DNA from: Lota lota
Lineage: Eukaryota > Chordata > Actinopteri > Gadiformes > Lotidae
NCBI GenBank assembly: GCA_026745465.1
Contig: JACYXH010000319.1
Location: 1,777,001-1,841,000, forward strand
DNA: 64,000 nucleotides
Direction: 5' to 3'
A model generated the notes under the pieces. It was not told the origin of the DNA and ran no database searches. It worked only from the letters and a program-made list of their open reading frames with translations. This document shows positions 36,863 through 49,322 of the stretch, in pieces (the first letter of the stretch is position 1; the number at the start of each line of letters is the position of its first letter). The position numbers and the translations under genes are program-made.

Positions 36863-37760
36863 TGCCCAAAACCATCTTGTGTTTCAAATGCCTAAGAATA
36901 GCCAGGGCTTGCGCTGCTAGCACCATTACTTATGAATACGCAGCATCCCTCTGGACGCTGCGGACGCCAGAGAGAGAGGGTTTCAGTGTTGGAGCATGCC
37001 TGAATGCTCAAAGTAGTGGGATGCTTCTTATGAGGAACACCATCACTTACCCTATTCGCGTGCCTCCCCCTTCCTGAGTTGAACCTGCCGGCTGCAGCAG
37101 GTCAATGCAAACGCAATCGAATGAACCTCTGCAGGTCTCAAACGCAACGTGTTTTCCCTCCATTGGCTTCAACGCCAAGGAGAAGGAAGAGATGGAACGG
37201 AACGATGTCGCTTTTATAACGTTGCCGTGGAGTGGTGGATTACCGCGAGTTTGCCGATTACCCTGTCAGCCTGGGGGTTCGCCGTGGTTGTGTTGTTGAG
37301 GTTGTGACAGTGGCCGGGTTCTTGGTACAGGTTCTGGGTACTGTGACAAACGAATCAGACGAAGGCATTTCTGAGACGGAAGGAGTCAACAGTTCACCAG
37401 AAACAATTGTCTGAAAGAAAACAGCTGGGCGGTAAAAGTTTGGATGAGTGCCACTCTCTTGCTCCTGGCAGCCTTTTTCAAAGCTTTTCCTTCCCACTCA
37501 AGTTCACCAGCCACACACATGTACGCACACGCGCACACACACGCAAACCACGCACACACACAAACACATCGCTTAAAAGCTCTCCTGCTCTGACTGACTG
37601 TGACTGTGATGGCAACACGACACTAGTTAGGAAAAGAAAACCAAAATAGCCCGACGTCATTCGACAAAGGGAAAGAGAAAAAAAACTGCAGAGAGACAGG
37701 TGGATAGATGGACCTGCATGAAAACATGACTAGAGCTGGCAGTGAGCCCGTACAGCTGCA

Positions 37761-38566
37761 CGTCTGCCTGTTAGTGTGGAAGCCTGCCCTTCTACCTGTT
37801 AGTGTGGAAGCCTGCTCTTCTAACTGTTAGCCTGCTCTTCTAACTGTTAGTGTGGAAGCCTGCTCTTCTACCTGTTAGTGTGGAAGCCTGCTCTTCTACC
37901 TGTTAGCCTGCTCGTCTGCCTGTTAGTGTGGAAGCCTGCTCTTCTACCTGTTAGCCTGCTCTTCTACTTGTTAGTGTGGAAGCCTGCCCTTCTACCTGTT
38001 AGTGTGGAAGCCTGCTCTTCTACCTGTTAGTGTGGAAGCCTGCTCTTCTAACTGTTAGCCTGCTCTTCTACCTGTTAGTGTGGAAGCCTGCTCTTCTACC
38101 TGTTAGTGTGGAAGCCTGCTCTTCTACCTGTTAGCCTGCTCTTCTACCTGTTAGTGTGGAAGCCTGCTCTTCTACCTGTTAGCCTGCTCTTCTACCTGTT
38201 AGCCTGCTCTTCTACCTGTTAGTGTGGAAGCCTGCTCTTCTACCTGTTAGCCTGCTCTTCTACCTGTTAGCCTGCTCTTCTACCTGTTAGTGTGGAAGCC
38301 TGCTCTTCTACCTGTTAGCCTGCTCTTCTACTTGTTAGTGTGGAAGCCTGCCCTTCTACCTGTTAGCCTGCTCTTCTACCTGTTAGCCTGCTCTTCTACC
38401 TGTTAGTGTGGAAGCCTGCTCTTCTACCTGTTAGCCTGCTCTTCTACCTGTTAGCCTGCTCTTCTACCTGTTAGTGTGGAAGCCTGCTCTTCTACCTGTT
38501 AGCCTGCTCTTCTACCTGTTAGCCTGCTCTTCTACCTGTTAGTGAGGAAGCCTGCTCGTCTCGACC
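37761..38566 (+). repeat. Compound minisatellite of 28-bp (L) and 20-bp (S) units, about 33 units
   Basis: S is TGTTAGCCTGCTCTTCTACC; L is the same with TGTGGAAG inserted after TGTTAG. I count 17 L and 16 S (about 796 bp). The order is L L S L L S L S L L L S L L S L S S L S S L S L S S L S S L S S L. The right half settles into a 68-bp L-S-S higher-order period. Variants such as CTAACTG, CTACTTG and CCTGCCC recur in linked positions. Confidence 0.95.
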
Positions 38567-41500
38567 GCTAATTTGATTCCGCTCCCGATGGCAAACGGCA
38601 TGGAATGATGGTGCAGCCTGTGCTGTTACCAAAACAACGTTAGCAAAGCGGCGACACCGTGCGGTAAAACCCCGGTTTGCAAAAGAGCAGGCTGATTAGC
38701 GTTTAGCTTGGTTCGCCACGAGGCCTGCAACCTAAAGATGCCCCAACACAACACAGACAGATTTCAGCGTACTTCATGCGGTAAAGAAGTTTGGAGAGGT
38801 TGCAAGAACAAAATGACGTCATTGCGGAACACACTAACAAACGTATACCTCACCAAACTTATTTTTTAGCACTGCTTGCACCTTGCCACTTCTGGCATGT
38901 TTTGTACCTTGCTGAAATCTCCAAAGATGATGGCAATGCGAACATCGTATGTGATTGGTAAGAAAAGCAAGGTGTGCATGATTTATATTGATCTGATTTC
39001 CTCATCTCCATGGAGTCCCCGCGAAACAAGTTTGTTTGTTGCCAGCCTAAATAAAATCTACTTAAGTATGCTGACCGCGTTAGCCTTTAGCCACACTGGA
39101 GGGTTATCCAGTGCCGTCATGTTTCGTTTGTTAAGCGTTACAGAATCCAGGGGGACAGTTCCCTTAATACTGCGATGTGAGCTAACACTGGAGCACATGC
39201 TCTGTGTTTTGTTGTACATGTCCCCTCAGATGGATCTTGCAGCTTCAAAGTGGATCCAGCCAGCTTTTGGACCGATTGACATGGATCTTTAATCCCTAGA
39301 CTAGATATAATAGAAGTCCTCCTTTTCTTTTCTTTTTGTGCTGTGAGGATGAAAAGAAAGGAGAAAATAAGAATCAAAGGGTCAGATGTAATACTTGCAT
39401 CATCGCTAATTCATGTTATGTATACTTGGACAAATTGGGGACTTTTTCTCCCCATGCAAGTGTCATGGTGTTGATATAGCCGGCTATAAAAAAACATTTC
39501 AGAGAGCTGCAAGCAGCGATCGTAGCTTTGTTGGGCCCCATATATATTCAACATACATTAGTAGCTAATTACGCTAGAAGAATATAATTGAATTACTTAA
39601 TAAAACACCACAATATGATGCAAATCAGTGGAAGTGGCCATTTCAAGTACACTGAAGCACACAGTCGGTCCCAAATCGAAATAATTGATCAAAATCAAAG
39701 AGGGAGCCCAATCTCAACACCGAGCTTACAATGACATTTCAACATTCGAGAGGCCCCTGAAATTAAATCCTCACATAGGCTCAACAGGTCTAACACATCT
39801 CCACATGTCGATGGCTGTGAGCCGAAACCAATCAGCCAATGGGAGCAGGGGAAGAGGGTGGGGTGTCACCACTCTGACTTTTAGCAGCTGTTAACGCTAG
39901 CGCCGCAGCTGCTAACACTAGCACCGCAGCAGCCAAGGGTTTGCAAGAAAAGGATCTAGACGAAGGAACGCCGCAGTCCCCCTTTCAAGAAATGATCTGA
40001 GGAAGTCCCACAGCAGAGATAATGACGGTCTGTTTAGTCTATGAATCCTATTAGAATCCCCACGTCAACAGTTTTTTCAACGCTGTGGTGTACAGAAGAT
40101 CTACTGAGTATCACTGGCAGTAATGGAAGGGATTAAAGATAATACAATAGATGTTTTGCATGTGTAAATACTTCAAAAGGGCCCTTGTATTAGACTATTT
40201 ATCCTTTTCACATGCATAACGTTTGTGAAATTGATGGTAAAAGATTGCCATTACTGAACGTTTGTTTTTTTCAAGCCCTTGTGAGACTCTGTGGACCACT
40301 TGTCTGAGGACGATGATGTTATGTTAATCGGCCCCCCTGTTCTGATTAGCGGGTATTGGCGGGTTAAGCTGATCACTTGTATGGGTCAAACTTGACGCTA
40401 GACGCCTCACACTACAGCATAGGTATTGGCCATTATACACTTGGCCCAGGAGGGCCCCGAATTAAAACAAGCACTAGAGTTTTTCCTCCAAGGAGAACTG
40501 TCTCTCCTAAGGACTGAGGGATTTTCAGTTTGTGACCTTGGGATACATGCAAATGCAACCCCTTGTGATTTCACAAAGGGCAAAAAAAAGTCAAAAATCT
40601 AAGTGGCTTTCTCGAATCCCTTTTCAATTGGGGATACATTGACAAACTGGTACAGGATACAACGGTGTTGGTACTCCAGGGCCACTCTCTTTGTCTCCCT
40701 CTTTCCCCATTATTTTCTTCTCCTCCTACTTCGTCTGACCCATATGCTGCATGCATGCATTTGAAGGAGTTCTAATTAAACACATTCTGTGACTGCATTT
40801 ACTCTGTGATATAAATATTTACACATTGGATTTTTTTTTTTCATCCCCGTCTGTCTCGCTGTGCATCGCCCCACATTCTTCTTTGAACTGAGTTTTCCTC
40901 CCGAGTCGTAAGAACCAGTTCAAGTTCCAAACCTCCTCTTTTTGTACCGCAAGTTGGCCAGTCCCAAACTCATTTAAGAGCCGTTTGGGGACAGATAATG
41001 GCTCAGTTTATCTGTCTGGTCTCGTTTCGGGATCAAGCCCGACAGCCCAGATGGAGTCATCGCTAGCCCGGGCTATTCGGCGGGACAGGAGAACACTCCC
41101 CCTGCTCGACCCGGAGCAGATGTCAGGATCAGTTAGTACGTCTGCTGAGAGGCGGGGTCTTTAATGCACTTTTAGAGTCGGACCAAAACCCCCACGAAGG
41201 CTAGGCGCTGAAGGCCACATCGTAATGATATTCTCACGCGTCTCAAAGGAGCGCGGCTATTGCTCCTACGATGGTGTGTTTTGAAACATTGCATTGGATA
41301 AAGGTTTTTAAGGGAGGGGGGGGGGGGGCGGGAGACCCGCTGCATTCAATGCGATATTTCAGTATGATGAGATGTTAGTGAGATTCTTGTTTGCTTTAGT
41401 TGGGGATTTATGGTAATTCCTGCCATTAATCCATAAGTCATTCGACAAAGGTGAATTCCATTTAGGTTCAGGTAATTCTGCTTCAATATTAATGCCGCTT

Positions 41501-41847
41501 TTGAGACTCTGACCCGCTCTGGAATTCATCATAACCTGACAGCTAAAACTGGCGATAAATGATTCCCTCGACCTTGTCCCAGGTCGATGAGAAATATGGT
41601 CATTACGGCACGACTCTTCCTCGCAGATCCATTAGGAGAATAAGGTTGTGTCAGAAGAGAACGTCTGCTTAAGTTTTAACACTCAGTCCCCTCCCTAGTC
41701 AGTGGGAGGACATATGAAAACTTTATGAATTACCGTCAAATATATACATATACGTATAATCATCAGCTGTTCTAATTACTTACTTAACCAATATCTTGGA
41801 TAGATACAGAGAGGCCCAGTCAGGATCTTGGTTTATACATTTTCTTC
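38567..41847. other. Non-coding DNA upstream of grm4
   Basis: No gene recognised; a 138-codon frame at 38876-39292 has no recognisable domain. At about 39496-39540 GAGAGCTGCAAGCAGCGATC resembles a common fish dispersed repeat. A G run lies at about 41317-41328. The stretch 41390-41570 is repeat-free with TTAAT/TAATT motifs, possibly regulatory. Confidence 0.45.
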
Positions 41848-41992
41848 TGTTTTTGTGCCATTATGGATAGGACAGTGATGCCGTGGGTTGACAGAAAGAA
41901 GGAATGACACGTAGCATTGGACTATAGGTCGGAATCTAACCGTATACGCCTTACAAGGCGTATTCGCCTATGTGGCTAGCACACTAAGCTGT
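41848..41992 (-). mobile_element. tRNA-derived SINE, copy 2 (5' truncated)
   Basis: Read on the minus strand it follows the copy at 52091-52264 in order: GTGTGCTAGCCACATAGGC, AATACGCCTTGTAA, a B-box-like GATTCCGACC, AATGCTACGTGTCATTCC, TCAACCCAC, CACTGTCC and TCCATAATGGCACAAAAAC. The first part of the tRNA-like head is missing. Divergence is considerable, implying an old insertion. Confidence 0.7.
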
Positions 41993-42158
41993 CAAAGAGC
42001 GTATTTTTATTTTCCTGTCGCCAGTGCATGATTTGCTTTTTTCTAGTCACCTCCCCTGAGCCCCAGCACGAGACTTCACAACCACTAGACACGTCATAAG
42101 GAGTGTCATAGGAGCTGCGGGCTTCTGCCCAGTATTATCTCCCCCTCGGGGGCCCCAG

Positions 42159-42640
42159 TCAGACCTGGGGACCCCTGGTGCTGCAGCAGCTGGAGGAAAA
42201 ACGCCGGTCTAAGAGACCTGCGGACAAGCCAGCCGTGTTTGCAAAGCTATGGAGAGAGAAGATGAAAGAGGCTATGGGCCATGATTTTTCTCCCATCAAG
42301 AAGTTGGGAGGAAAACAAACACAGACACAGAAGTGAATCAGAAGTAGTGTCAATTACAGTCCTTCAGTCCTACGTCAGAGTCAAGAGTGACTTAGCTCAC
42401 ATTGTGAGTGAAATATAGATTCAAGAAATGTCTGCCTGGGTTTTTAAGTTGTCATGTCACTGTGAACTGGCAAGCTGTCTGTTCGCCCAGAATGAAAGGG
42501 CACAATCATCATGTTTCTAAACTGAAATCCAGTGACTTTTGCGCTAAGGTCACTGGTGTTTTAAGAGGTATTCTTCCTTCCTTCCTTCTTTTATTTTATT
42601 ATTCATTTCATTTTATATTGTATTGCATAAATATAGGGGT
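42159..42640. other. Non-coding stretch between SINE and dispersed repeat
   Basis: No exon or repeat was recognised apart from a short TTCC run near 42576-42590. Confidence 0.4.
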
Positions 42641-42745
42641 TAGGGCATCTTGCTCAAGGATGCTTACAGGTAGACTGTGGACATAGGGATCAAACCCAGT
42701 GCCTCTTTGGCGGGAAGTCATCAACACGAGCCACTACCTTATCCC
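42641..42745 (+). repeat. Dispersed repeat B, copy 1
   Basis: CTTGCTCAAGGATGCTTACA, then GGTAGACTGTGGACAT and GGGATCAAACCCAG; the same order appears at 58088-58188. The RTCAAACCC portion resembles a tRNA B-box, so a SINE tail or tRNA-related head is possible. Family not known to me. Confidence 0.55.
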
Positions 42746-42811
42746 GCCCCATTTTACATTAGCAGGCAAATAATTGGAAATATTTGAGAGTGTACTCTGT
42801 GTGATTTGGAA

Positions 42812-42837
42812 TGTGTGTGTGTGTGTGTGTGTGTGTT
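42812..42837. repeat. (TG)n microsatellite
   Basis: Thirteen TG units, about 60 bases before a 28-base poly(dC) tract. Confidence 0.85.
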
Positions 42838-42898
42838 ATTCTCTTGTTTATTTACCATTCACCAGTCGTGGATCAGATAGAGAGAGGAGACCCTGCAA

Positions 42899-42926
42899 CC
42901 CCCCCCCCCCCCCCCCCCCCCCCCCC
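42899..42926. repeat. Poly(dC) tract, 28 bases
   Basis: Uninterrupted run of C followed by ATTCCCTATGGGGGGTG. Confidence 0.9.
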
Positions 42927-43907
42927 ATTCCCTATGGGGGGTGTTGGGGTGGGGCGGGGTCAATTGCCCCCTGGACTGATGTCTTAACCTGCGTGATGAA
43001 CGGTGCGTTAACGAGACAGTGGATCTTTGAGTACATCGCCGGGCAGCACTACTGCATTATTAATGTGGCCGCTGAGCGGAGACCTAATGAGCCAGAACAC
43101 ACTGCTCACTGGATGTTGATGAGCCATACAGACACTCTGAGACCTCAGCCCGCCTTCCCGTTTCAAGTGGAACAAGGGAAAGCATTTCTGTTTATTGTTC
43201 TTTAAGGGGAAGTTAACCCCAAAATCACCCTTTTCAGTTGAAAATGGTTCCTGTTCCTGTTATTTTGAACAAAAAAATATATTGTGGATAAACGGGGGAA
43301 ATTGTCTGTCAACAACAAGAAGTCTGCGACTTCTGTTTGAATGTTATTTTCCCCCAAAAAGTGGTCGTTTTCTATTGGCTGCAAACCTTGCTAGAGCGAG
43401 TGTGACATGGGTTTCAACGACCTTTGGCCACACCCCTCGCAACTTGCTCTTATGGAACACAGTGTGTCAGTTCTTTTTTCAGCGGCTCTGTACAGCGCTG
43501 TTTATTTTAAAAACATTAATCAAACACATTAATCACATTACATTTCAAAAGATAGGTGCTAAGCAATTCGTTCCTACAATCATTGGGAAGCTATGAGGTG
43601 TTGATGAAATAACGAGGAGAATAACTAGGATTCAAGTATCTTAAAGATATCTGGGAATGTGATACAATTTCATAGTATTATTATTATAATTATTTATGTT
43701 TGGATCCACTTGTGGATCGTATCAACCCCAAGTTGGTTGATTTGATAGAGAATACTGGACTGCAAATGTGTACTTCAGATTAATACATTTCCATTTATAT
43801 CATACTAGGTTATTTAACAAGACACACACTTATTAAAACAACCATGGGCTATCCATGTGTTAAACACAATCAGTATGTGTGTGTGTGTGTGTATGTTAAG
43901 GTGTGTT

Positions 43908-43950
<43 letters not shown>

Positions 43951-44978
43951 TAAGGTGTGTGTATGTGTGTGTGTGTGTGTATGCACGCATGAGCGTGTGT
44001 GTGTATCTCATTATCTGTGGAGAGCGCTGACAGCAGAGGCGTGGGAGAGAATACAGCCAGGCAGGCTAATCCCAGTCATTGACCAGCATATCAATGGCAG
44101 CACTGGGCTGTGGGTGTGTGTGGGCGGGCCCTCCGCTTGCCTTCAAGGGTCTCCGACACCATCCACGGCTTGTTGGCATGTATATTTAATGCTATTATTA
44201 TTGTCTTACTGCCCCGCACTACGCCGCGATCAACCCTGGGAACAATGCTACCTATGGCCACTAATAGGGGTTGTTCTGGTTTTCCATTCCCTGCTTCCTC
44301 TGCTGTATGTCCGGGACGTGTTTTCATTATGAGTTTTATGCACCATCTGTTTGGTGGCATGAACATGTTGTTAAGTGGAACAACAACTGGTGTCAGTGGG
44401 AAAGGTCCCTGTGCAAATAAGCACATGCATTAAGTGGGTGACAAGTGCTCTGACCAGCTGTGATCATCCTTCCAGATGCAGGAACAGGAACTATTAACAC
44501 CAGGGTCCATTTGTAATCAGGTCGTATTACACAACGCATGATATCAATTCTAAATGGAGGGACAGCCAATAAGGAATTACCCGGAATGTTATTGTTGATG
44601 TTGTTGATCCTGCAACTGATAACATTTCATGTAACAATATAATGTAATTAATTATCATTACATAATGACCCAAATTATGATTTTATAATTAATTGGATTG
44701 CTACAACAACAGATCAACTCCATGTGCCAAATGAGTTTAAGACTATCAATATTTGGAGGGCAGTTAGCTTGGTCATGGATTAAGCGCTGAAAAATCTATT
44801 CATATTGTACCTATTTATTTCCCGTGCCGTCGTCTGACTTGTTATCGGACTCATTGTTGAATGGTTGTATTCATACTCATTAATATAGTTAAATATATAA
44901 GAATTTATAGGACAATGGGTCTATTAAAGTATGGTGTTGTGTCGTGTTGTGTAGTGCAGTAAGGTATGATTTACTATA
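42927..44978. other. Non-coding DNA with TG-rich block
   Basis: Contains interrupted TG microsatellite at about 43877-44005. No gene was recognised; overlapping frames at 43844-44433 are products of the repeat. Confidence 0.5.
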
Positions 44979-45257
44979 GGGCCTGTACATTGCAAAGTCA
45001 TGTCGCAATGACCGCTGCCATTTTGGGAGCATGCATCCGTATGTTAGTTCTTATGTTGGTAGTAATTGTTTTTTGGTCATTGTTTAGGAATTAATCATGA
45101 AATGATTTGTCATTGTGTTGATTCATTGTTCATTCAAAGATTCCATTAGCCTAGGTTACAGTATATTTATGTTGATTTAGGATTTTACACGACTACAACT
45201 CCCCTCAATATGTATCTGTAACAACAAATCCCATGATGCACTCTGATGTACAAGCCC
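44979..45257 (+). mobile_element. MITE family A, copy 3
   Basis: A 279-bp element starting GGGCCTGTACAT and ending ATGTACAAGCCC, flanked by TATA/TA on both sides. Its interior matches copy 1 in order (CCATTTTGGGAGCATG, TATGTTAGTTCTTATGTTGG, GAAATGATTTGTCATT, TATATTTATGTTGATTTAGG, ATCCCATGATGCACTCTGAT). It is shorter than copy 1 mainly in the middle. Confidence 0.7.
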
Positions 45258-45923
45258 TATACAGTACAAAAAGACTATAACGTCTAGGAAAAAGAAAAAG
45301 GTTCTAGTATCAAAGCAGTTGACACTAGGCCCTTAACAGAGAGTTAAGGGCAATCTCCTCTATGTATGCTGCATCTTATCCACAGGTCTATGGACCACTG
45401 CTTTACTTCCGCTGGGTCTGTATGGATATTGAAAAAGTTTCCATGAGTGTCAATGACGAAAGCTGATGCCCTACCATCCTGTGTCAAACCTTGAACACTA
45501 TCTGCCAAATCAAAGTGTGCATTTGGTGATAACATGCTACATGAAGAACAGTGTGTGTGTGTGTGTGTGCGTGCGGGCGTGTGTCTGTCCGTCTTTTTGA
45601 AGCCTAGAGCAGCAGAGCAGCACGCTGCACCTTTTTACCATTCAAAGCCACCATGAAACGTCTTCCTCTAAACCTTCATTGACATTGGGCACTTTTTGGT
45701 AGAGTTGAGACTTGTACGACTCGGGGAGTCCAGGCTGCGCCTCTGAAATTGCAAGCACTCATGGCAGAAAATAGCAAGGCGCTCAGCAACGCAAAAGCAG
45801 CGAGCAAAAAGCATGGTTCCCATTGATGCCAATGAAAAAACCGCTGCCCCTAGCTGGTGAAACACGGAAATCGGCGCCTTACACTGCCATACTGAAGCAC
45901 TGCCTGGATATATAGTATGTGTA

Positions 45924-45928
<5 letters not shown>

Positions 45929-45988
<60 letters not shown>
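45929..45988. repeat. (TG)n microsatellite
   Basis: About 29 uninterrupted TG units. Confidence 0.9.
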
Positions 45989-45991
<3 letters not shown>

Positions 45992-46781
45992 GGTAGCAAC
46001 TTGCAGCATCATGAAGTGGTTCTTAAGTGGCCACATAACATGTGTGATGTTACGCAATTCCCTCATGTTTTCATTGGATCTCACTCAAGGACGCCAACTC
46101 ACACTCAAACCAATTTCTCCCTTATTTATCATACCAACCAACAACCCTGCATACCACCCTCCGAATGATCCGACTACATCCCAGTCCAGCCATCCATACA
46201 TTAAAGCTGCATCTTCCCTACACTTCAGTGGGAAATATTGCAAACATTTAACACTTGCCTTCGCCCCAAGGGAAGAATGTGAAGAATGTGATTAAAAACC
46301 ATCCAACATGCATTCTGCATCTGCGCCGTCTCTATAGGGGGCACAGGCACTGGAACTTTAGTGTTTCACTGGGTCCTATCTGCCTATCGGTCTTCTCTAT
46401 GGAGACCCATATGTGCACACACGTTTTCATATTATCTTGTCCTTTTGGCCCACTTTGAACTCACGTTAAGCCTTTAATACTAAATGATAGCCGTGCTGCT
46501 ATTTTTGAATGTTTTTCCTAAGTGACTTTATTCTTGTAGAGTATCTTTAAAAGCGCTTTACAAAATATTATTATCATTATTATTATAGATGTCAGCCGTG
46601 TGGCTCGCACAAAAACAAAACACAGCGCGGAAGTCGACCCGCCAACTTCGACTTATTAGCATATTGACCTTTGATGGCGGAGGGGAGAAGAATGGGGAGC
46701 TAATGTGTTCCCGGTGACATTTTCCCATGGACTCGTCACATGAACTCTACCTTTAAGCTCGTCTTCCGCATCTGCGAGGAT

Positions 46782-46803
46782 GGGGGGGGGGGGGGGGGGG
46801 GGG
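46782..46803 (+). repeat. Poly(dG) tract, 22 bases
   Basis: Uninterrupted run of G. Confidence 0.9.
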
Positions 46804-46924
46804 TCGGAGCACATAGATCCTGATCTGTCACCGAGACGTGACAGGACAGGAAATGACCACAAACGAAGTGGCTGATGAGGTGTCTGGGTTTTGTTTCGTT
46901 AGAAATGCACCGCAGATTTTGTAT

Positions 46925-46948
46925 ATAATTACATATATATGTAATTAT
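46925..46948. repeat. 24-bp perfect palindrome
   Basis: The arm ATAATTACATAT is followed at once by its exact complement with no loop. Each arm contains TAATTA, a homeodomain-type core. Confidence 0.85.
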
Positions 46949-48333
46949 GTTTTGATGACCGTCCAAAAACATTCATCGGGATAGACACTTCATTTTGTGA
47001 CTCTCGGCCTGCAGTACGTCATCTACTAGGTCTCAGTGGGGATTGTAGTTATGATGCAGAAAATGAGTTAATCATACCAGCACTAAATCACACTCCCTAC
47101 CGTCACACTTTTGCATCTCTAAAGTTTGTGTTTTCACGCAACATCAAATAATACCATTTTGATTATTTCCTTCCTTCCTGGCCATACACTTTTTCATAAA
47201 CATCACTGAAGGCTGTTTCATCGATTTCCCTCCAGGAAACCAGGGACCATGATACATGGTGAATGCACAGTATGGCGCAGCAACCACGGTCGTCCTGCTG
47301 GGATTGTTGATTACTTCTAATAAGTCCCATTTTGCATGGGGTTTCTGGCCTTGTGATGGTGCACTGCCTCTGGCAAGGGGGGGGGGTCGATTGGGAAGGC
47401 AGGATATGATTGAGAAAAGAAATAAGGAGAATAAGAATGTGGTGGAAGCGGGCAGGAGGCATGAATGTAACTATAACTACACTCTCTATTCTCCGTAGAC
47501 CCCAAGGAGGAAGTACAAAGTGGCACCTAGTTTTGACACCTCGCGCTCCCTCTTGAAAAAAACGTTTCGTAATCTTATATTTGCTGGTCTGCATGGAATT
47601 TATCCCAGTATGACTTTTCTTTTGCTATAGGACTACCTGTGATATCTGTGTGTAGGTTTTTAGGTCATTTTACTGTGTGCTAATGCTGTAATAAGTAATA
47701 GTTGTAATAGTTAATGAAGATAAATCTCTAGATATTTTGGGGAGTTTGTTATTATAAATAATAATTTGTGATTTGAATATCGCTTTGGAAATGACTTGAC
47801 CCATGCAACATAAAATACAAAATTGAAGTCTATCTTAGTGTTCTTATTATAATTTCTTAAATGGCCTTGCTAGCATAGTTCAAATACATTCATAACCGTG
47901 TATAAACAGACCCAGGTAAGAGAATGCCAAGAGACAGAGAATGGGGAGAGCGATAGAGAGAACGGGGAAAGAGAGCGAGAGTATGCTGAGAGAGGGTAAG
48001 AGAGAGAATGGTCAGAGAGAGAGAAAGAGAGAATGGCAAGAGAGGGAGAGAGAATACAACAGAGAAAAAAGATAGCGAGCATGTAATGGGCAGGCAAGTC
48101 ATTTTCTGTAGTTTGAAGCAAGCCCACAATATAGCAGCAATAGAGCGGTGTAGAGGCATCTGTGGGAAGCCATGCCCAATCCCTTAAACTGGCAGCTGGC
48201 TGAACTCTGCACAGGCCTTAGAGCTTCAAAGTAAAATATATATCCTGGAGCTCACAAAGCTCTGATCTCACTCCTGATGTTGCAAGCTGCAGCCTGACCA
48301 ACACAACCTGGAAGACGCCTGGAGACGTGGACC

Positions 48334-48353
48334 GGGGGGGGGGGGGGGGGGGG
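48334..48353 (+). repeat. Poly(dG) tract, 20 bases
   Basis: Uninterrupted run of G. Confidence 0.9.
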
Positions 48354-48916
48354 ACAGCGTAGATGTCCCAAGGCTTTGTGGCCCGGGCTCCCATTCAAAT
48401 GCTGCTGCATGCTGTGAATAATCAGACACCATGACGTATGTGACTAACATTGGTAGCGGAGCACGCGTGTAGCCAATTTTGTACACATGTTTTGGACAGA
48501 TCTGATGTTTACAACAACAGATCGCCGAGTATGACGGCGTGAAAAAAAAGCTGTTCTAGGTTTTAAAATACAACATTGTGGACGTCTGTGTATCTTTAAA
48601 TATGACAGATAACCTCCCATCCCCTCCCTCCCTCCCGCCCTCCTCCCCTCCCTCCCGCCCTCCCCCCCTCCCCTCCCTCATGGTTGAGGGCTTAACTGCC
48701 CTGCCACTTATAATCGCTGGAGGCAGCGGGTCTTCCGACAGGGAACAGAATTGCAGCTTTGGCTCGTGAGGACGTGTCACTGCTCCCCACCAGCCAGTGG
48801 AGGGAGGAAAGTGTCATGTTTTACCCCCAGAATCCCTGGCTGTGGTTCTTATTAGGGCACGGTGAACTGGGTAATTATTGCCCCATTCAAAGGGCAAAAG
48901 GAGATATTGGCCTTAA

Positions 48917-49318
48917 AGTGCCAGTGAACCTAAAATAGTCAAATAGAATTTATGCAAGTTAGTAGCCTATGTCTTCTATGATCTTGAGCATATTAATATA
49001 TGCCATTTTGTCACTTTTACTCAAATGCTAGTGTAATTTAGAACAATTCTGTCTCGGCCAACCGGTTTGAGAATGTTCTACTCCGCTCGGCACTCGGGTC
49101 CTGTTCTTTAGTTTGACGTCAGAAAGCTCATACTCATAACGATGCGTCCTAGCTTAAGAAAATAAAGTAGCACAAAGTTGCCGTGAATCGTGACCATCCC
49201 CCCTCCTTCTTAGAACTCTCATCCCCAAATAGATATAAGGTAGAGATCCTTCATTGCATTGTGTTTAAATGTTGCTTTTTGAACTAACACAGTTACTTGG
49301 CCTAACCTAAGGGGCTCT
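48917..49318. mobile_element. Possible degenerate piggyBac-like MITE
   Basis: TTAA flanks both sides (48913-48916 and 49319-49322). The left terminus AGTGCCAGTG and the inverted right terminus AGAGCCCCTT match only partly (AG.GCC). Length about 400 bp and lack of coding capacity fit an old MITE, but the weak termini leave chance possible. Confidence 0.3.
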
Positions 49319-49322
49319 TTAA

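Larger units (their letters stand above)
45258..48916. other. Non-coding DNA with simple repeats
   Basis: Contains a TG run at 45929-45988, 22-base poly(dG) at 46782-46803, the palindrome at 46925-46948, a GA-rich block at 47925-48065, 20-base poly(dG) at 48334-48353 and a CCTCCCG-type pyrimidine block at 48617-48680. No gene was recognised. Confidence 0.55.

Noticed and set aside
37761-38566. CRISPR-like array
   Set aside because: Spacing is not unique-spacer like; the whole tract is one compound minisatellite in a vertebrate genome.
38876-39292. 138-codon plus-strand frame
   Set aside because: No recognisable domain, no splice context, and a conflicting frame on the other strand; likely chance.
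47163-47594. 143-codon minus-strand frame
   Set aside because: No domain and overlapping frames on both strands; no support from composition.
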